A stretch of 64,000 nucleotides of DNA from Aquimarina algiphila (GCF_007489275.1 NZ_VLNR01000003.1:124001-188000); one strand, 5' to 3'. Shown: positions 7,733 to 18,075, counted from the stretch's first letter. The notes: generated by a model not told the origin, from the sequence alone. Numbers and translations are program-made.

Positions 7733-10700
7733 TTATTGTATGTTTACTCTCACTCCTTCAGAATGACTAGAGAATTCTGGAGCATACATGCTTTGTATTG
7801 TGGTAATACCATTAGAAAAATTCCCTTTATTGTTTACTCTTAAATCATATTCAAAAACATAGACTCCTTTAGGTAAATAGTCAAAGAAAAAGTTAGTCGA
7901 GGCATCTTTAGTACTTTCGTAATACCCAAGACCATCTTGCCATTTATATTGTGAAATCACATTAATGGGTTCTAAACCAGAAGCTCTCATGTCTTTCATA
8001 TGTACAAATTCCATAGTACGATCAGATCTCAATTCAATTCGTACCCGAACCAAATCACCTAATTCTAATTTGGTTTTAGAAGTAATTTCTGTAATTTCTT
8101 CTCCTTTATCAGTATTCTGCTTAACAAACAATTTTTTCTTTAAAGATAATGGAGTTTTAGCGGGAGTGATTTTATCTAGATTCTCAAAATATTGCCAGTA
8201 TAAAGCTCCCCAGGCAATACCTTTCCCTTTTTTAGAGATTTTGGCCGTAGCCATATTCGGTTGTATTTCACTTCCATTCCACGAAGTCTTAAAATAACCG
8301 GTTCCAGCTTCTACTTTTACGTCTTCTAAAGTAGAAGGATCGATTTTTTGATCACCTAAGACAATATCTACCATATCGGTAACAGATAACCAATCGCTTC
8401 CTTGGAGTAACAGTGCATATACAGCTTCAGAAGTAGCTTTAGTGGTTTTCCATCGATTAGTTTGTTTATTCTTAAGTAACCATATTTTTAGATTATCAAT
8501 GATTTTCGTTCGTTTTGGTTCTGTTTCGACTTCGGCAAAGACTTCAATCATAAGAGATTGTGTTTCAATAGGTGCTTGATACCAATACCAACTATTGGTG
8601 TTTGATTTCCAGTACATTCCTAATTCTTCACTAGAAACACTTGTCTCATCCAGAGATCGGATAATTTTAGTAGCGCTATTGCCTTTGTCATTACGATGTA
8701 ATATAAGAGCAAGCATTCCTTTTGCATATAGTCCCTGACTTAGCCAGTATTTTTCTGATTGTCCCAGATAGTAAGTCCAAGCCTCATTAGTATTTTTGGC
8801 TCTTTTAATATCGGGGAAGAAACTTCGCATATATAAATAATGAATTTGCGTATAGCTCAAGTGATTTTTGTTGATATCAATTTTATTCCTTTTACAATAG
8901 CGTTTAAGCTCTTCATATTCTCTCACAAATTCTTGATCAAGAAAACGAACTGCATTTTGTAGCATGTTATTTGTATCTCCATTAAATTGCTTGATGCCAA
9001 GCTTCTTTAAATGTCCAAAACCAGAGGCAATATGTTGAGTGATATATCGATTTTCTCGACCTCCCTTAAACCAGGGGAAACCTCCAGAAGGATATTGAGA
9101 CTGCTTTAATTTATTAAGAGCAGATTGTAACTCATTATTCATTTTATTAAGGTCAAACAGTAATGCAATTCTCTTCTTTTGCTCTGTTTCACTTTGTGCA
9201 TCACGTAACCAGGGAGTCTCTTGGATCATAAGAGATTTTAATTCCTGGTTTTTTTCTAAATTACTTAATAATGCATCAGTCGATTTCCATTGATTAAATA
9301 CTTCCTGAATCCTTGGGTTAGAGTTGGCAATGTGACTTGCCAGCGTATTTGCATAATACCTAGAAAAGGTTTGTTCTGAACATTCATAAGGATATTCCAT
9401 CAAATATGGTAATGCCTGTACAGCATACCATGCAGGATTAGAAGTCATCTCTAATGTGAGCTTATGATGTTTTAACGTACTAGAAGTATTATCCTTTAAT
9501 TTATTTAATGTGAATGTTTTGGTTTGATCAGAACGAATCCACATAGGCAGTGTTTCTGTAACTAGCATGCGATTAGTTAAGACAGGCAATACATTTTGTT
9601 CTCCATCAGAGAAATCTCCTGCTTTAGCAATAATTTTGTATTGTACTGTTTGTATATTATCCGGAATTTGTAATTCCCAGGATACATTGGTATTTCCTTT
9701 TGTTTTTACATTAAAGTCTTGTCGAACATTATTGTTTTGTAATTCTGTATCTATTGCAGTATTGGTCATTGCATCGAATAATTGTAATTCGACAACACCG
9801 CTAAGGTCTTTTGTCGCTAGATTAGATATCTTAGAGCTCAAAACAATTTTATCCCCTTCTCTCAAAAATCTTGGAGGATTAGGAAGAATCATCAATTCTT
9901 TTTGAGTTACAGCTTCCAGAGTTGTTGTAGTTGCATTGAGTTCTTTGGTATGTGCTAATAATTGTAGTTTCCATTTGGTTAATGCTTCTGGAGCAGTAAA
10001 ATTGAAACTTACATTACCTTCGGCATCCGTAGTCAAGTTTGGAAAGAAAAAAGCAGTTTCCTGAAGGTTTTTTCTAATCTTTACTCCTTCCAGAGAAGGC
10101 TCTTTTTTATCTTCTTTTGCATCCACAGAATCCTCTTTTTGTTCACGTGCGAGTCCCCCAAGAGCTTTATCATCATTCTCAATTGAGTTGAGTTCAGCTT
10201 CTTCAGCTACAATTTCATCGGCCATTCCTTCTTTTTTGGACATGGAGGCCATCGGTGATGGGGCAGAAGCAGATTTCATCATTTTGTTTCTACTTCTAAA
10301 ATAATGTTGTTGTCCAAAATATAAGCCATACCAGTTAAGCTGGTCATATCCCTGAGTTCTAGAATAGAAGTAGTTACTACTTTGGTTTTCTATTCTAAAA
10401 CTTTCTATTTCAAAACCCTTTGTGGCCAGTCTTCTCGATTGCGTTCTGTATATTGGTCTGTTTATCGGGTTGAAATACCATTGATGTGGTCTAAATTGAT
10501 CTAAAGATGCATCGTACATACTTGCTAATAGTTCTGCACTTACTTTATCTCCTTGGGGTCCTTTTATAGTAAAACTCCATGTCTCTTGTTGACCAGGAAG
10601 TAGCTTATCTCTAAATGTTTTAGTTTCTATACTAAGTTCTGTTGCTTCATAAGGCACAGCAATTGTGATTGCTCCACTTTGATAACCGTTATAGTTTAGG

Positions 10701-13700
10701 TAACTATAACTTACAGAGAACCCTCCAAGATCTTCTTTTTCAATAGGAATCTTGATGGTTTTACTTCCGTTAGAAAGTTTGATTAGTCTCGTCTCAATAA
10801 TTTGATAATTTTTTTCAATATCTACTGTAATGGTTATATCTTTTGAGGCAGAGCTTAATTTTACAATCGCTTCATCTCCAGTTTTGTATGAAGCTTTGTT
10901 GGTAGTGATCTCAAACAATTGCTGATCACTAATACTTTTATCTCCTTGGTCATATAAAGTAATATATTGTATGTCTTTTACTTCTTGTCCGAATCGATCT
11001 TTAGTATTTAGTTCTACAGCGTATTTACCTGATTCCCATTTTTTGATGGTACCAAGATCAAGTTGTTGTGTTCCTTTTTCATTCTTTTCTGTTTTAGAAG
11101 TATTAAAGGTTTTTTCTAATACAACTTTTCCTTTTTGCCATTGTCTATAATCATGTTCATTCTTAAATGCATCATGCGGAAACAGTTTTTTGAACTCTTC
11201 TTCTTTAAACCCTTCATAATCTGGAGATTTCCAGGGGCGAATACGTATAGGTGTAGAAGGAGCTTTTAGTTTAAAAACTTTGATTGTTCCTTTTGCCGCA
11301 ATTGGTTCATTATTTAAGTTTAAAGTGGTTACTGTGAATTTATGATCTTTTTCAGTTTTGTCAATTTTATTTTGAATAGTTACAGCAGCGGTCAATGCAT
11401 GATAACCGACATTAACTATCGTAGAGGAACTTCTTGTTTCTCCATTGATATCGATAACATCTGCAGTTACTTCATAATTAAAGATAGGAAGGTTTTCCTT
11501 GGATACATTTAGATCAGGAATTGCAGCAAAATCAATCGTATATTCTCCTTTTTCATTTGTTTTGGTTTCGCCGTGTGTGATTTCTTGTGATTGTGTTGAG
11601 TACCTTGGGTACCAATAGCACCAACTAGGGTATTGCACCTTACGATGTACACGATATACTACTTTGGCATCAGTAATTGAGCTTCCTGCATAAGCTGTTG
11701 CTACTCCGGTAAGTGTGATAGAATCATTTACTTTATAAGTCTTGGTAACAGGATTAAATTTAGTCTCAAATTTAGGGCGTTTATATTCTTCGACCGAGAA
11801 AGAAGTACTATGGTAATTATTCGTCTGAATAGTATAATTACCTGTTAATCCTGAGGAAGGAAGTATGAATTCTCCATTAAAAGAACCGTAATCATTTGTT
11901 TTTAGAGTTAGGGTTTTTACTTCTTGATTATTTACATCTCTAAGAGTTACAAAAGTGGTTTGATTTGACTGCACGCTAAAGTCTTCCTTACCCGAAGAGG
12001 ACATCATAATCCCTTTAAAATATACCGTCTGTCCAGGTCTATAAATACTACGATCAGTAAATAGAAAGGTAGAGCTAATATTTTCATTATTACGATTAGG
12101 GTTATATCCTTGATTTAGGTAATACCCTTCAAATCGGGCTTTATCATTTTCATACGATACGGTGATGTTAACATCATAATAGTAGGTGTTTAATGTTAGA
12201 TAAGCTTGACCTTTTTCATCGGTTACTAAAGTTTTGTCGAGCTTGTTACCGTATCCTCTCTGGTTATCTGTTTTGAAATGTATTTTTGCATTAGGGATTG
12301 GAGCTCCGTTATTACGATCTAAAACCTGAAATATTGATTTTTGTGGAGTTCTATTTTCTATTAATGCTAAATTAGTAATCTGAGTCGAGCCAAAAGAAAA
12401 CATACTTTCTTTAGAAAGCTCTTTTGTAATAGTACCTAGAATTAAGTATGAACCTTGATCTAATTCTGGTAATAAAACCTCTGTAGTATGACTTTGGTAA
12501 TCATACTCGTTACATATTTCAGATTCCCATGTTTTACTAACTTTTAATGCGCTTAAGAATTTTATTTGATCTTCTGTTTGATATAAATCATTTAAGTTTT
12601 TAAGCTGTTTTGGAGTAATTTTTAAAGCTTTAAAATAAAGTTTGTCTAAATTCTTATATGTAATTAATAATCGACCTGAAGTCTGAATTGGAATATATTT
12701 TTCTGTCTTAATATCAATCTGATATTGAAGAATTTGACTCTTTAATGATTTACATTTGTTAGCAGCTCTTGAGTCTGGGAATTTTTTGCTTACAGCATCG
12801 CATAAATCGATAGCTTCTTTTAATTTCCAACGATGTGTTTCATTTTCTTTTGGAATATAAGATGAGGCTTGTTCTTTATAAAGATTTGCAATTTCATGAT
12901 CATATAAAGCAGAAGCTTCGTGAGAAGAGAAAAATGTTTTTTCTGATTTCAGAGACTCCAGAAGAATAGCTTCTTTATCATTAAAAACGGCATTTTGATA
13001 TATAAAATTAATACGCTCAATGTTTACTTCGATAAGCGCCTCGGGTGTTGTATCTTTTTTATGAAATTGAATTAAATTTTGAAACAATTTCAAAGCATTA
13101 AACTGCAATGATAAAGAGTCTTTGGTTTCTATTTTTAAAGATGAAAAAGTAGTGTGTTCTTGTAAATATTTTTTATCGTCTATTGCAAAGGCATATGCCG
13201 GTTTTGTAATATTGGTTTCAGAAGTTTTGTAAAAATCTAAAGCATTATGCGTTAAAAAATCATAAAGCGTGGGTCTGTATTTTTTTGAGCCAGATGAGGT
13301 GCTTAAAATTTCATCAAATTTCTTTAGTTCTGTTTGTTGTGCTAATACTCCATTCTGAAGAGATTTTTGATAATATGTATGCACTTCTGCGAATAAAGTT
13401 TCTAAATCCCAGGTCCTGAAATCTTCTTCATCGACTTTTTCAGAAGTTTGAGTTCTGTTGTAAAATTTCCATCTATTTTGTTGAAAATATTGCCAGTATA
13501 AGTTAGCAAGGATACTTTCTAAGATATTTTGTTTAGGAAATACACTCTGACTAATTTCATTTTTTAAATCCTTAATAATAGTAAGCTGCGCATTTTCTTC
13601 AAGAGTAAGCATGTATTTTGCCTTATGAATTAAAGCCTTTATGACCTGATTGTCATTATTTTCTTTTTTTGCATTACTATATATTGCTTCTACTAATTCT

Positions 13701-13834
13701 ACCGCAGATTTTGGTAGTCCTTGTTGATCAAAAGCTTTTACTTTTTTCCAATCATTTTGATAATCATTTTGACTATTCATAGTATATAGGTTTAATATAC
13801 ATAGTATAATAAGGATGATATGTTTTTGCATCAT
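7733..13834 (-). CDS. Alpha-2-macroglobulin family protein with thioester motif
   Basis: A 2033-residue secreted protein with an N-terminal Sec signal (residues 1-21, no lipobox). The first about 400 residues are helical. Then come repeated MG-type beta domains; FLFTDRSIYRPGQTVYFKGI is the typical MG entry motif. An acidic, Ser/Ala/Met-rich, low-complexity stretch at about 1180-1250 is the best bait-like region. The A2M domain follows (TAFFFPNLTTDAEGNVSFNF), then the thioester site CSEQ (1485-1488) in YECSEQTFSRYYAN, then the alpha-alpha barrel and a receptor-binding-like end. Known relatives trap proteases that attack the envelope. No penicillin-binding protein gene (pbpC) adjoins, unlike the proteobacterial pair. 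Likely periplasmic or surface defence; the target is inference. Confidence 0.92.
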   Translation of the reverse strand: MMQKHIILIILCILNLYTMNSQNDYQNDWKKVKAFDQQGLPKSAVELVEAIYSNAKKENNDNQVIKALIHKAKYMLTLEENAQLTIIKDLKNEISQSVFPKQNILESILANLYWQYFQQNRWKFYNRTQTSEKVDEEDFRTWDLETLFAEVHTYYQKSLQNGVLAQQTELKKFDEILSTSSGSKKYRPTLYDFLTHNALDFYKTSETNITKPAYAFAIDDKKYLQEHTTFSSLKIETKDSLSLQFNALKLFQNLIQFHKKDTTPEALIEVNIERINFIYQNAVFNDKEAILLESLKSEKTFFSSHEASALYDHEIANLYKEQASSYIPKENETHRWKLKEAIDLCDAVSKKFPDSRAANKCKSLKSQILQYQIDIKTEKYIPIQTSGRLLITYKNLDKLYFKALKITPKQLKNLNDLYQTEDQIKFLSALKVSKTWESEICNEYDYQSHTTEVLLPELDQGSYLILGTITKELSKESMFSFGSTQITNLALIENRTPQKSIFQVLDRNNGAPIPNAKIHFKTDNQRGYGNKLDKTLVTDEKGQAYLTLNTYYYDVNITVSYENDKARFEGYYLNQGYNPNRNNENISSTFLFTDRSIYRPGQTVYFKGIMMSSSGKEDFSVQSNQTTFVTLRDVNNQEVKTLTLKTNDYGSFNGEFILPSSGLTGNYTIQTNNYHSTSFSVEEYKRPKFETKFNPVTKTYKVNDSITLTGVATAYAGSSITDAKVVYRVHRKVQYPSWCYWYPRYSTQSQEITHGETKTNEKGEYTIDFAAIPDLNVSKENLPIFNYEVTADVIDINGETRSSSTIVNVGYHALTAAVTIQNKIDKTEKDHKFTVTTLNLNNEPIAAKGTIKVFKLKAPSTPIRIRPWKSPDYEGFKEEEFKKLFPHDAFKNEHDYRQWQKGKVVLEKTFNTSKTEKNEKGTQQLDLGTIKKWESGKYAVELNTKDRFGQEVKDIQYITLYDQGDKSISDQQLFEITTNKASYKTGDEAIVKLSSASKDITITVDIEKNYQIIETRLIKLSNGSKTIKIPIEKEDLGGFSVSYSYLNYNGYQSGAITIAVPYEATELSIETKTFRDKLLPGQQETWSFTIKGPQGDKVSAELLASMYDASLDQFRPHQWYFNPINRPIYRTQSRRLATKGFEIESFRIENQSSNYFYSRTQGYDQLNWYGLYFGQQHYFRSRNKMMKSASAPSPMASMSKKEGMADEIVAEEAELNSIENDDKALGGLAREQKEDSVDAKEDKKEPSLEGVKIRKNLQETAFFFPNLTTDAEGNVSFNFTAPEALTKWKLQLLAHTKELNATTTTLEAVTQKELMILPNPPRFLREGDKIVLSSKISNLATKDLSGVVELQLFDAMTNTAIDTELQNNNVRQDFNVKTKGNTNVSWELQIPDNIQTVQYKIIAKAGDFSDGEQNVLPVLTNRMLVTETLPMWIRSDQTKTFTLNKLKDNTSSTLKHHKLTLEMTSNPAWYAVQALPYLMEYPYECSEQTFSRYYANTLASHIANSNPRIQEVFNQWKSTDALLSNLEKNQELKSLMIQETPWLRDAQSETEQKKRIALLFDLNKMNNELQSALNKLKQSQYPSGGFPWFKGGRENRYITQHIASGFGHLKKLGIKQFNGDTNNMLQNAVRFLDQEFVREYEELKRYCKRNKIDINKNHLSYTQIHYLYMRSFFPDIKRAKNTNEAWTYYLGQSEKYWLSQGLYAKGMLALILHRNDKGNSATKIIRSLDETSVSSEELGMYWKSNTNSWYWYQAPIETQSLMIEVFAEVETEPKRTKIIDNLKIWLLKNKQTNRWKTTKATSEAVYALLLQGSDWLSVTDMVDIVLGDQKIDPSTLEDVKVEAGTGYFKTSWNGSEIQPNMATAKISKKGKGIAWGALYWQYFENLDKITPAKTPLSLKKKLFVKQNTDKGEEITEITSKTKLELGDLVRVRIELRSDRTMEFVHMKDMRASGLEPINVISQYKWQDGLGYYESTKDASTNFFFDYLPKGVYVFEYDLRVNNKGNFSNGITTIQSMYAPEFSSHSEGVRVNIQ

Positions 13835-14194
13835 AATGGTTTTAGGCTGTTAAACAAACGTAAACAAGTGTTATGCCATTGTGTTTGGTAACGTCTTATA
13901 ATTTGTAAATAACATTATAAAGCTACGTATTTGAAATGAGCCATAACAATTTTGTTGATATAAATTAAAAATCATCGTTGTACTGATTTGACCACTAATA
14001 AAATAGTTAATAGTATTATATAAAATGACTATTGAGGGAAATCCCCGTTTTGTTTAGGAATCCTCGCTTAGAAATGAGGAAAAGATTTAATATGTGTGTG
14101 TTTGTTGTCTTTTTGACGTGTTATTTTTCATGACTTCATTATTTTATAAGCTCGTTGTTAATTGTATCTTTACCCTTAGATTTAAGAGTTAATT
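13835..14194. other. Divergent intergenic region, 360 bases
   Basis: It lies between the macroglobulin-like gene (minus) and mpl (plus). It holds a -7-like element for the minus gene and a small weak hairpin near 14061-14084 (TCCTC/GAGGA). I see no RNA gene or reading frame. Confidence 0.6.
13856..13863 (-). promoter_or_regulatory. Probable -7 element for the alpha-2-macroglobulin gene
   Basis: On the minus strand the octamer is TACGTTTG, an exact TAnnTTTG match, 21 bases before the ATG at 13834. No TTG is found 19 bases upstream, so the -33 element is poor and the leader would be very short. Confidence 0.35.
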
Positions 14195-15553
14195 ATGCGA
14201 GTACATTTTATTGCAATAGGAGGAAGTGCCATGCATAACCTAGCCATTGCTTTGCATCAGAAAGGATATCAGGTAACAGGAAGTGATGATACTATTTTTG
14301 AACCATCAAAATCGAGATTAGATCGGTATGGTTTACTTCCTGCTGAATTTGGCTGGTTTCCAGAGAAAATCAGTTCTGATCTTGATGCAATTATTTTAGG
14401 GATGCATGCCAAGGGTGATAATGCAGAGCTTCTTAAAGCACAAGAATTAGGACTAAAAATCTATTCATATCCAGAATTTTTATACGAACAATCAAAAAAT
14501 AAAACTCGTGTGGTCATAGGAGGATCACATGGAAAAACAACTATCACCTCCATGATTTTACATGTATTGCATTATCATGAAAAAGAAGTTGATTATATGG
14601 TAGGAGCACAATTAGAAGGTTTTGATACTATGGTTCACCTTACCGATGAGAATGATTTTATAGTTTTAGAAGGAGATGAATACCTGTCATCACCGATTGA
14701 TCGTAGACCAAAATTTCATTTGTACCAACCTAATATTGCTTTAGTGAGTGGTATTGCATGGGACCATATTAACGTATTCCCGACTTTTGATAATTACGTT
14801 GATCAGTTTAAAGTTTTTATGAACTCTATTGTTAATGGAGGAGCATTAGTATATAATGAAGAAGATGTTGAAGTAAAAAAACTAGCCGAGTTAACAGAAA
14901 ATCCAATCCGTAAGTTTCCATATACTACACCAATGTATAGAGTAGAAGATGGGGACACTTTATTAGATACTCCAGAAGGAGAAATGCCAATTGAAATTTT
15001 TGGAGGACATAATTTAAGTAATCTAGCTGGAGCCAAATGGATATGCCAGCATATGGGAATTGATGAAGATGATTTTTATGAAGCTATTGCTTCTTTTAAA
15101 GGAGCTTCAAAACGATTAGAAAAAATTGCAGAAAGTTCTAATGCGGTCGCATATAAAGATTTTGCACATAGCCCGTCTAAAGTAAGTGCTACTACCAAAG
15201 CTGTAAAAGAGCAATATCAAAATAGAAAAGTGATCGCTTGTTTAGAATTACATACGTATAGTAGTTTAAACGCAGAGTTTTTAAAAGAGTATGAAGGTGC
15301 TTTAAATTCGGCTGATGAAGCTGTGGTCTTTTACTCTCCACATGCGGTAAAAATCAAGCAATTAGATGAAGTTTCAGAATCTCAAATAGCTCAAGCCTTT
15401 AATCGTAATGATTTGGTTATTTATACCGATCCAGAACAATTTCAACATTATTTGAAACAAAAAGATTTTACCAATTCTGCATTATTATTAATGAGTAGCG
15501 GTAACTATGGAGGGTTAGATTTTGATGAGGTAAAACAACTTGTTGAAGACTAG
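14195..15553 (+). CDS. mpl: UDP-N-acetylmuramate:L-alanyl-gamma-D-glutamyl-meso-diaminopimelate ligase (Mpl-like Mur ligase)
   Basis: A Mur ligase that reattaches the recycled tripeptide L-Ala-D-Glu-mDAP to UDP-MurNAc, saving cell-wall material. The 452 residues have the three-domain Mur layout: N-terminal UDP-binding Rossmann part beginning with HFIAIGGSAMHNLA, ATP loop GGSHGKTT (109-116), LEGDEYLSSP with the Mg-binding acidic residue, SGIAWDHINVFPT, and the C-terminal domain with YKDFAHSPSKV. HSP in place of the HNP/HHP seen in MurC, and the SAM near the start, match Mpl rather than MurC. It overlaps the convergent PaiB-like gene by 4 bases. Confidence 0.88.
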   Translation: MRVHFIAIGGSAMHNLAIALHQKGYQVTGSDDTIFEPSKSRLDRYGLLPAEFGWFPEKISSDLDAIILGMHAKGDNAELLKAQELGLKIYSYPEFLYEQSKNKTRVVIGGSHGKTTITSMILHVLHYHEKEVDYMVGAQLEGFDTMVHLTDENDFIVLEGDEYLSSPIDRRPKFHLYQPNIALVSGIAWDHINVFPTFDNYVDQFKVFMNSIVNGGALVYNEEDVEVKKLAELTENPIRKFPYTTPMYRVEDGDTLLDTPEGEMPIEIFGGHNLSNLAGAKWICQHMGIDEDDFYEAIASFKGASKRLEKIAESSNAVAYKDFAHSPSKVSATTKAVKEQYQNRKVIACLELHTYSSLNAEFLKEYEGALNSADEAVVFYSPHAVKIKQLDEVSESQIAQAFNRNDLVIYTDPEQFQHYLKQKDFTNSALLLMSSGNYGGLDFDEVKQLVED

Positions 15554-16149
15554 AAGTGATTTTTAAATAATTGATTCACAAAGTCTTCAATATTGTTTTG
15601 ATTGTTTTTGATTAATTCTTGTTTTGCATTTTCTATATCTGCAGGAACTTTATCCTGACTCAATTTAAATTTCCCTTCCCAATGTTGTATGTCAATTTCA
15701 AAACCGTGAATATAGTTAATAAGACGATTCATCCTTTCGTCATTGTGATCCAAAACAAATCTATGATTCGGAGCTTCTAGGTATTCGGTCATAGTCACTA
15801 TGGATCTTTTAATAATATCAGAGTCTTTAATCTCTTTTACAATTCCTCTGGCATGAGCAATGATGTAGTTCCATGTCGGTAATGATTTGGTGGTATAGAT
15901 TGAGGGAGAAATATATGTTTGAGGTCCCTGAAAAATAGCAGTGACAGGATAATTGTCTTTTAATAATTCTACATGAGGGTTATTTTTATCAATGTGACCT
16001 ACAAGTTTATCATTGTGGAACACTAAAGGAACATGTGTCACAAAAGGTGTTTTTTCTTTAGCAGAAACTAAAGTTGCAAAAGGATACTCTAAGGCTACTT
16101 TTTTAATATTTTCAATATTATACTCTTGGTGATGTTTTGGTGGATACAC
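15550..16149 (-). CDS. FMN-binding negative transcriptional regulator (PaiB family)
   Basis: A 199-residue protein opening MYPPKHHQEYNIENIKKV and continuing with PFATLVS and THVPLVFHNDKLVGHIDKNNPH, the split-barrel flavin-binding pattern of PaiB. PaiB was named as a regulator of sporulation and protease genes in Bacillus, but most members are known only as FMN or heme-binding split-barrel proteins, so a regulatory role here is uncertain. The TWNYIIAHARG block and the C-terminal W-GKFKLSQDK signature are present. It lies 5 bases downstream of the DUF1569 gene and is probably co-transcribed. Confidence 0.87.
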   Translation of the reverse strand: MYPPKHHQEYNIENIKKVALEYPFATLVSAKEKTPFVTHVPLVFHNDKLVGHIDKNNPHVELLKDNYPVTAIFQGPQTYISPSIYTTKSLPTWNYIIAHARGIVKEIKDSDIIKRSIVTMTEYLEAPNHRFVLDHNDERMNRLINYIHGFEIDIQHWEGKFKLSQDKVPADIENAKQELIKNNQNNIEDFVNQLFKNHF

Positions 16150-16154
16150 AGTAA

Positions 16155-16598
16155 TTATACATTAAATTGTTGAAGATGATGATCAAGGTGTTTGTATTGC
16201 ATTTTTCCCCATTGTTCGTTTGTGAAATTTCCAAACATGGGATGCGGATCCCATTCTTTTTTATCTTTTTGATTAGAAAACTCGGTTACTAAGCTTAAGA
16301 GTATTTCTTTTTCTTTTTCAAAATTCTTTTGTTCAATAACTTTGAGTTTAGAATGTGTAGGCAAATTTTTCCTCCAAGGCTTATCATTGTACATTGATTT
16401 CTTGAAGAACAATTTTGCAAACAGGTTGGGTTTAAGCTCTGGATGTTCTTTTCTTAATGCAATTTTTAAAGGAAATTGACAATGATGAAACATCTGTGAA
16501 ATATTCATTTTCCCCCAAACTGGTCTACTCGATACAGATAATTGATGAATGCGATTTTCAATTTCATGTTGAGTAGATTCTTCAAACAAAGATTTCAT
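16155..16598 (-). CDS. DUF1569 family protein (DinB-like fold)
   Basis: A 147-residue soluble protein. PVWGKMNISQMFHHCQFPL is the conserved first helix block, with metal-type histidines (HH) as in the DinB/YfiT four-helix superfamily, and the end HPMFGNFTNEQWGKMQYKHL matches the C-terminal conserved block of DUF1569. The function is not established; DinB-fold relatives include thiol-dependent transferases. It is the first gene of a likely two-gene unit with the PaiB-like gene. Confidence 0.85.
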   Translation of the reverse strand: MKSLFEESTQHEIENRIHQLSVSSRPVWGKMNISQMFHHCQFPLKIALRKEHPELKPNLFAKLFFKKSMYNDKPWRKNLPTHSKLKVIEQKNFEKEKEILLSLVTEFSNQKDKKEWDPHPMFGNFTNEQWGKMQYKHLDHHLQQFNV

Positions 16599-16648
16599 AG
16601 GACTTAATTTTTAAAATGATCATACTCAAAAATAATATATTTAAAAAA

Positions 16649-16681
16649 AACAAAGGCTAATCGTTACGATTAGCCTTTGTT
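16649..16681 (-). terminator. Terminator of the small secreted protein gene
   Basis: A perfect 15-bp stem, AACAAAGGCTAATCG with its complement, surrounds a 3-base loop. On the minus strand it is followed by eight T, so it terminates the gene at 16704-17147. Confidence 0.88.
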
Positions 16682-16703
16682 AAAATATGTATATATATGT
16701 TTT

Positions 16704-17147
16704 TTAACTTACTTCATCAAAGAAAAGACTTAAGAAACCATCTAAATCATCATTGGTTGCAATGTCTTTTGGAGTACCCAAATTGATCATTAAAGGTTGA
16801 TCTTTAATAGTACCATATAGAAAGTACTGAAACGTAGTTCCCATTTTAAACTTATATCCTTTTAACTGAGATCCAAAAGAAGTAAAAGTTACTTCACTTT
16901 TAGAACTATTACTTTCAGCAAAAGCACTTATCGTAGCATCAAAAACTGCAGATAACATATCATCAGTATAATAATCCCACTTTATAGATGTTCCATTACA
17001 AGCTTGCAATTCATACTCTGATTGAGCTTGGCAACCATTAGGCACTTGTATGTTATTTCCTACTAAATTAAGAAACGAAATCTTCTTATCCTGCCCGTAA
17101 AAACTCAATGTTGCAAGAAGTAAAACGAAAGTAAAAATATTCTTCAT
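16704..17147 (-). CDS. Small secreted protein, unknown function
   Basis: I do not recognise the family. The 147 residues begin with a clear Sec signal (MKNIFTFVLLLATLSFYGQD, cleavage near residue 19). The mature part is short, with two cysteines (in PNGCQAQSEYELQACNG) that could form a disulfide, then alternating hydrophobic and polar residues suggesting beta structure. It is likely periplasmic or exported. It stands alone, with its own terminator downstream and 229 bases before radC on the other side. Confidence 0.7.
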   Translation of the reverse strand: MKNIFTFVLLLATLSFYGQDKKISFLNLVGNNIQVPNGCQAQSEYELQACNGTSIKWDYYTDDMLSAVFDATISAFAESNSSKSEVTFTSFGSQLKGYKFKMGTTFQYFLYGTIKDQPLMINLGTPKDIATNDDLDGFLSLFFDEVS

Positions 17148-17305
17148 AAATAGGTTAATTTGAAGTTGTTAAAATGTTCATTTTTCAATTAAGGGTGCCC
17201 AAATATAGTAAAACTTTCATTTTCAAACAAATAAATGGGGTGAATTTCTAAAGAATTGTTAAAAATACCACTTGGTTTTTATCATATTTATTCTTCAATA
17301 ATACA

Positions 17306-17336
17306 TTGTGTTTGAGATAAATAGTTTATATTTTTG
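17306..17336 (+). promoter_or_regulatory. Promoter of radC
   Basis: TTG at 17306-17308, a 20-base spacer and TATTTTTG at 17329-17336 match the Bacteroidota consensus. The start codon follows 40 bases later. Confidence 0.55.
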
Positions 17337-17376
17337 GACAGATAGTCCTACTTTTTTTAACTATTAAATTGATGAC

Positions 17377-18075
17377 ATGAGTAAATTAAATGCTTCATTT
17401 TCTATCAAGGAATGGAGTGAAAATGATCGTCCAAGAGAGAAATTAATCGCTAAAGGGAAGAATGTATTAACAGATGCAGAACTTGTGGCTATATTAATAG
17501 GTTCGGGCAATCGAGAAGAGAGTGCAGTGGGATTAAGTAAACGCATTTTGGCTAGTGTAAATCATGAGATAAATGCTTTAGGTAAATTGTCTTTAAAACA
17601 GCTGATGAGCTTTAAGGGAATTGGTGAGGCAAAAGCAATAACTATTGTTGCTGGGCTAGAACTGGGTAGAAGAAGAAAAGATGAAAGTGTTGCTAAAGTT
17701 TCAAAAATCACATCTAGTAAAGACGCTTTTCATCTATTTCAACCTATTATTGGTGATCTTGAGCACGAAGAATTTTGGGTGTTATTTTTAAATAATGCAA
17801 ATGATGTAATTCGTAAAAAACAAATTAGTGTAGGAGGAAAAACAGGAACCTTGGTGGATGCACGTATTGTTTTTAAACTAGCCTTAGAATATGGAGCTAC
17901 TAGCTTAATAATTGGACATAACCATCCAAGTGGTTCTTTACGGCCCAGTCAATCTGATAAAAACTTAACGCAGAAATTAAAAGCAGCTGGTTCAACATTG
18001 GATATTAAATTATTAGATCATATAGTTGTTACAGAAGATCGTTATTTTAGTTTTGCAGATGAGTTAATATTATAA
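17377..18075 (+). CDS. radC: RadC family protein (JAB/MPN domain)
   Basis: The 232 residues combine an N-terminal helix-hairpin-helix (GIGEAKA, 81-87) with a C-terminal JAMM metalloprotease-like site HNHPSGSLRPSQSD (181-194), which fits HxH-x7-S-x2-D; EE at 131-132 supplies the acidic residue. The family was once thought to be a DNA-repair protein, but that link was withdrawn and the true role is unknown. Length and all metal ligands are normal. It has its own promoter and no tight partner. Confidence 0.93.
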   Translation: MSKLNASFSIKEWSENDRPREKLIAKGKNVLTDAELVAILIGSGNREESAVGLSKRILASVNHEINALGKLSLKQLMSFKGIGEAKAITIVAGLELGRRRKDESVAKVSKITSSKDAFHLFQPIIGDLEHEEFWVLFLNNANDVIRKKQISVGGKTGTLVDARIVFKLALEYGATSLIIGHNHPSGSLRPSQSDKNLTQKLKAAGSTLDIKLLDHIVVTEDRYFSFADELIL

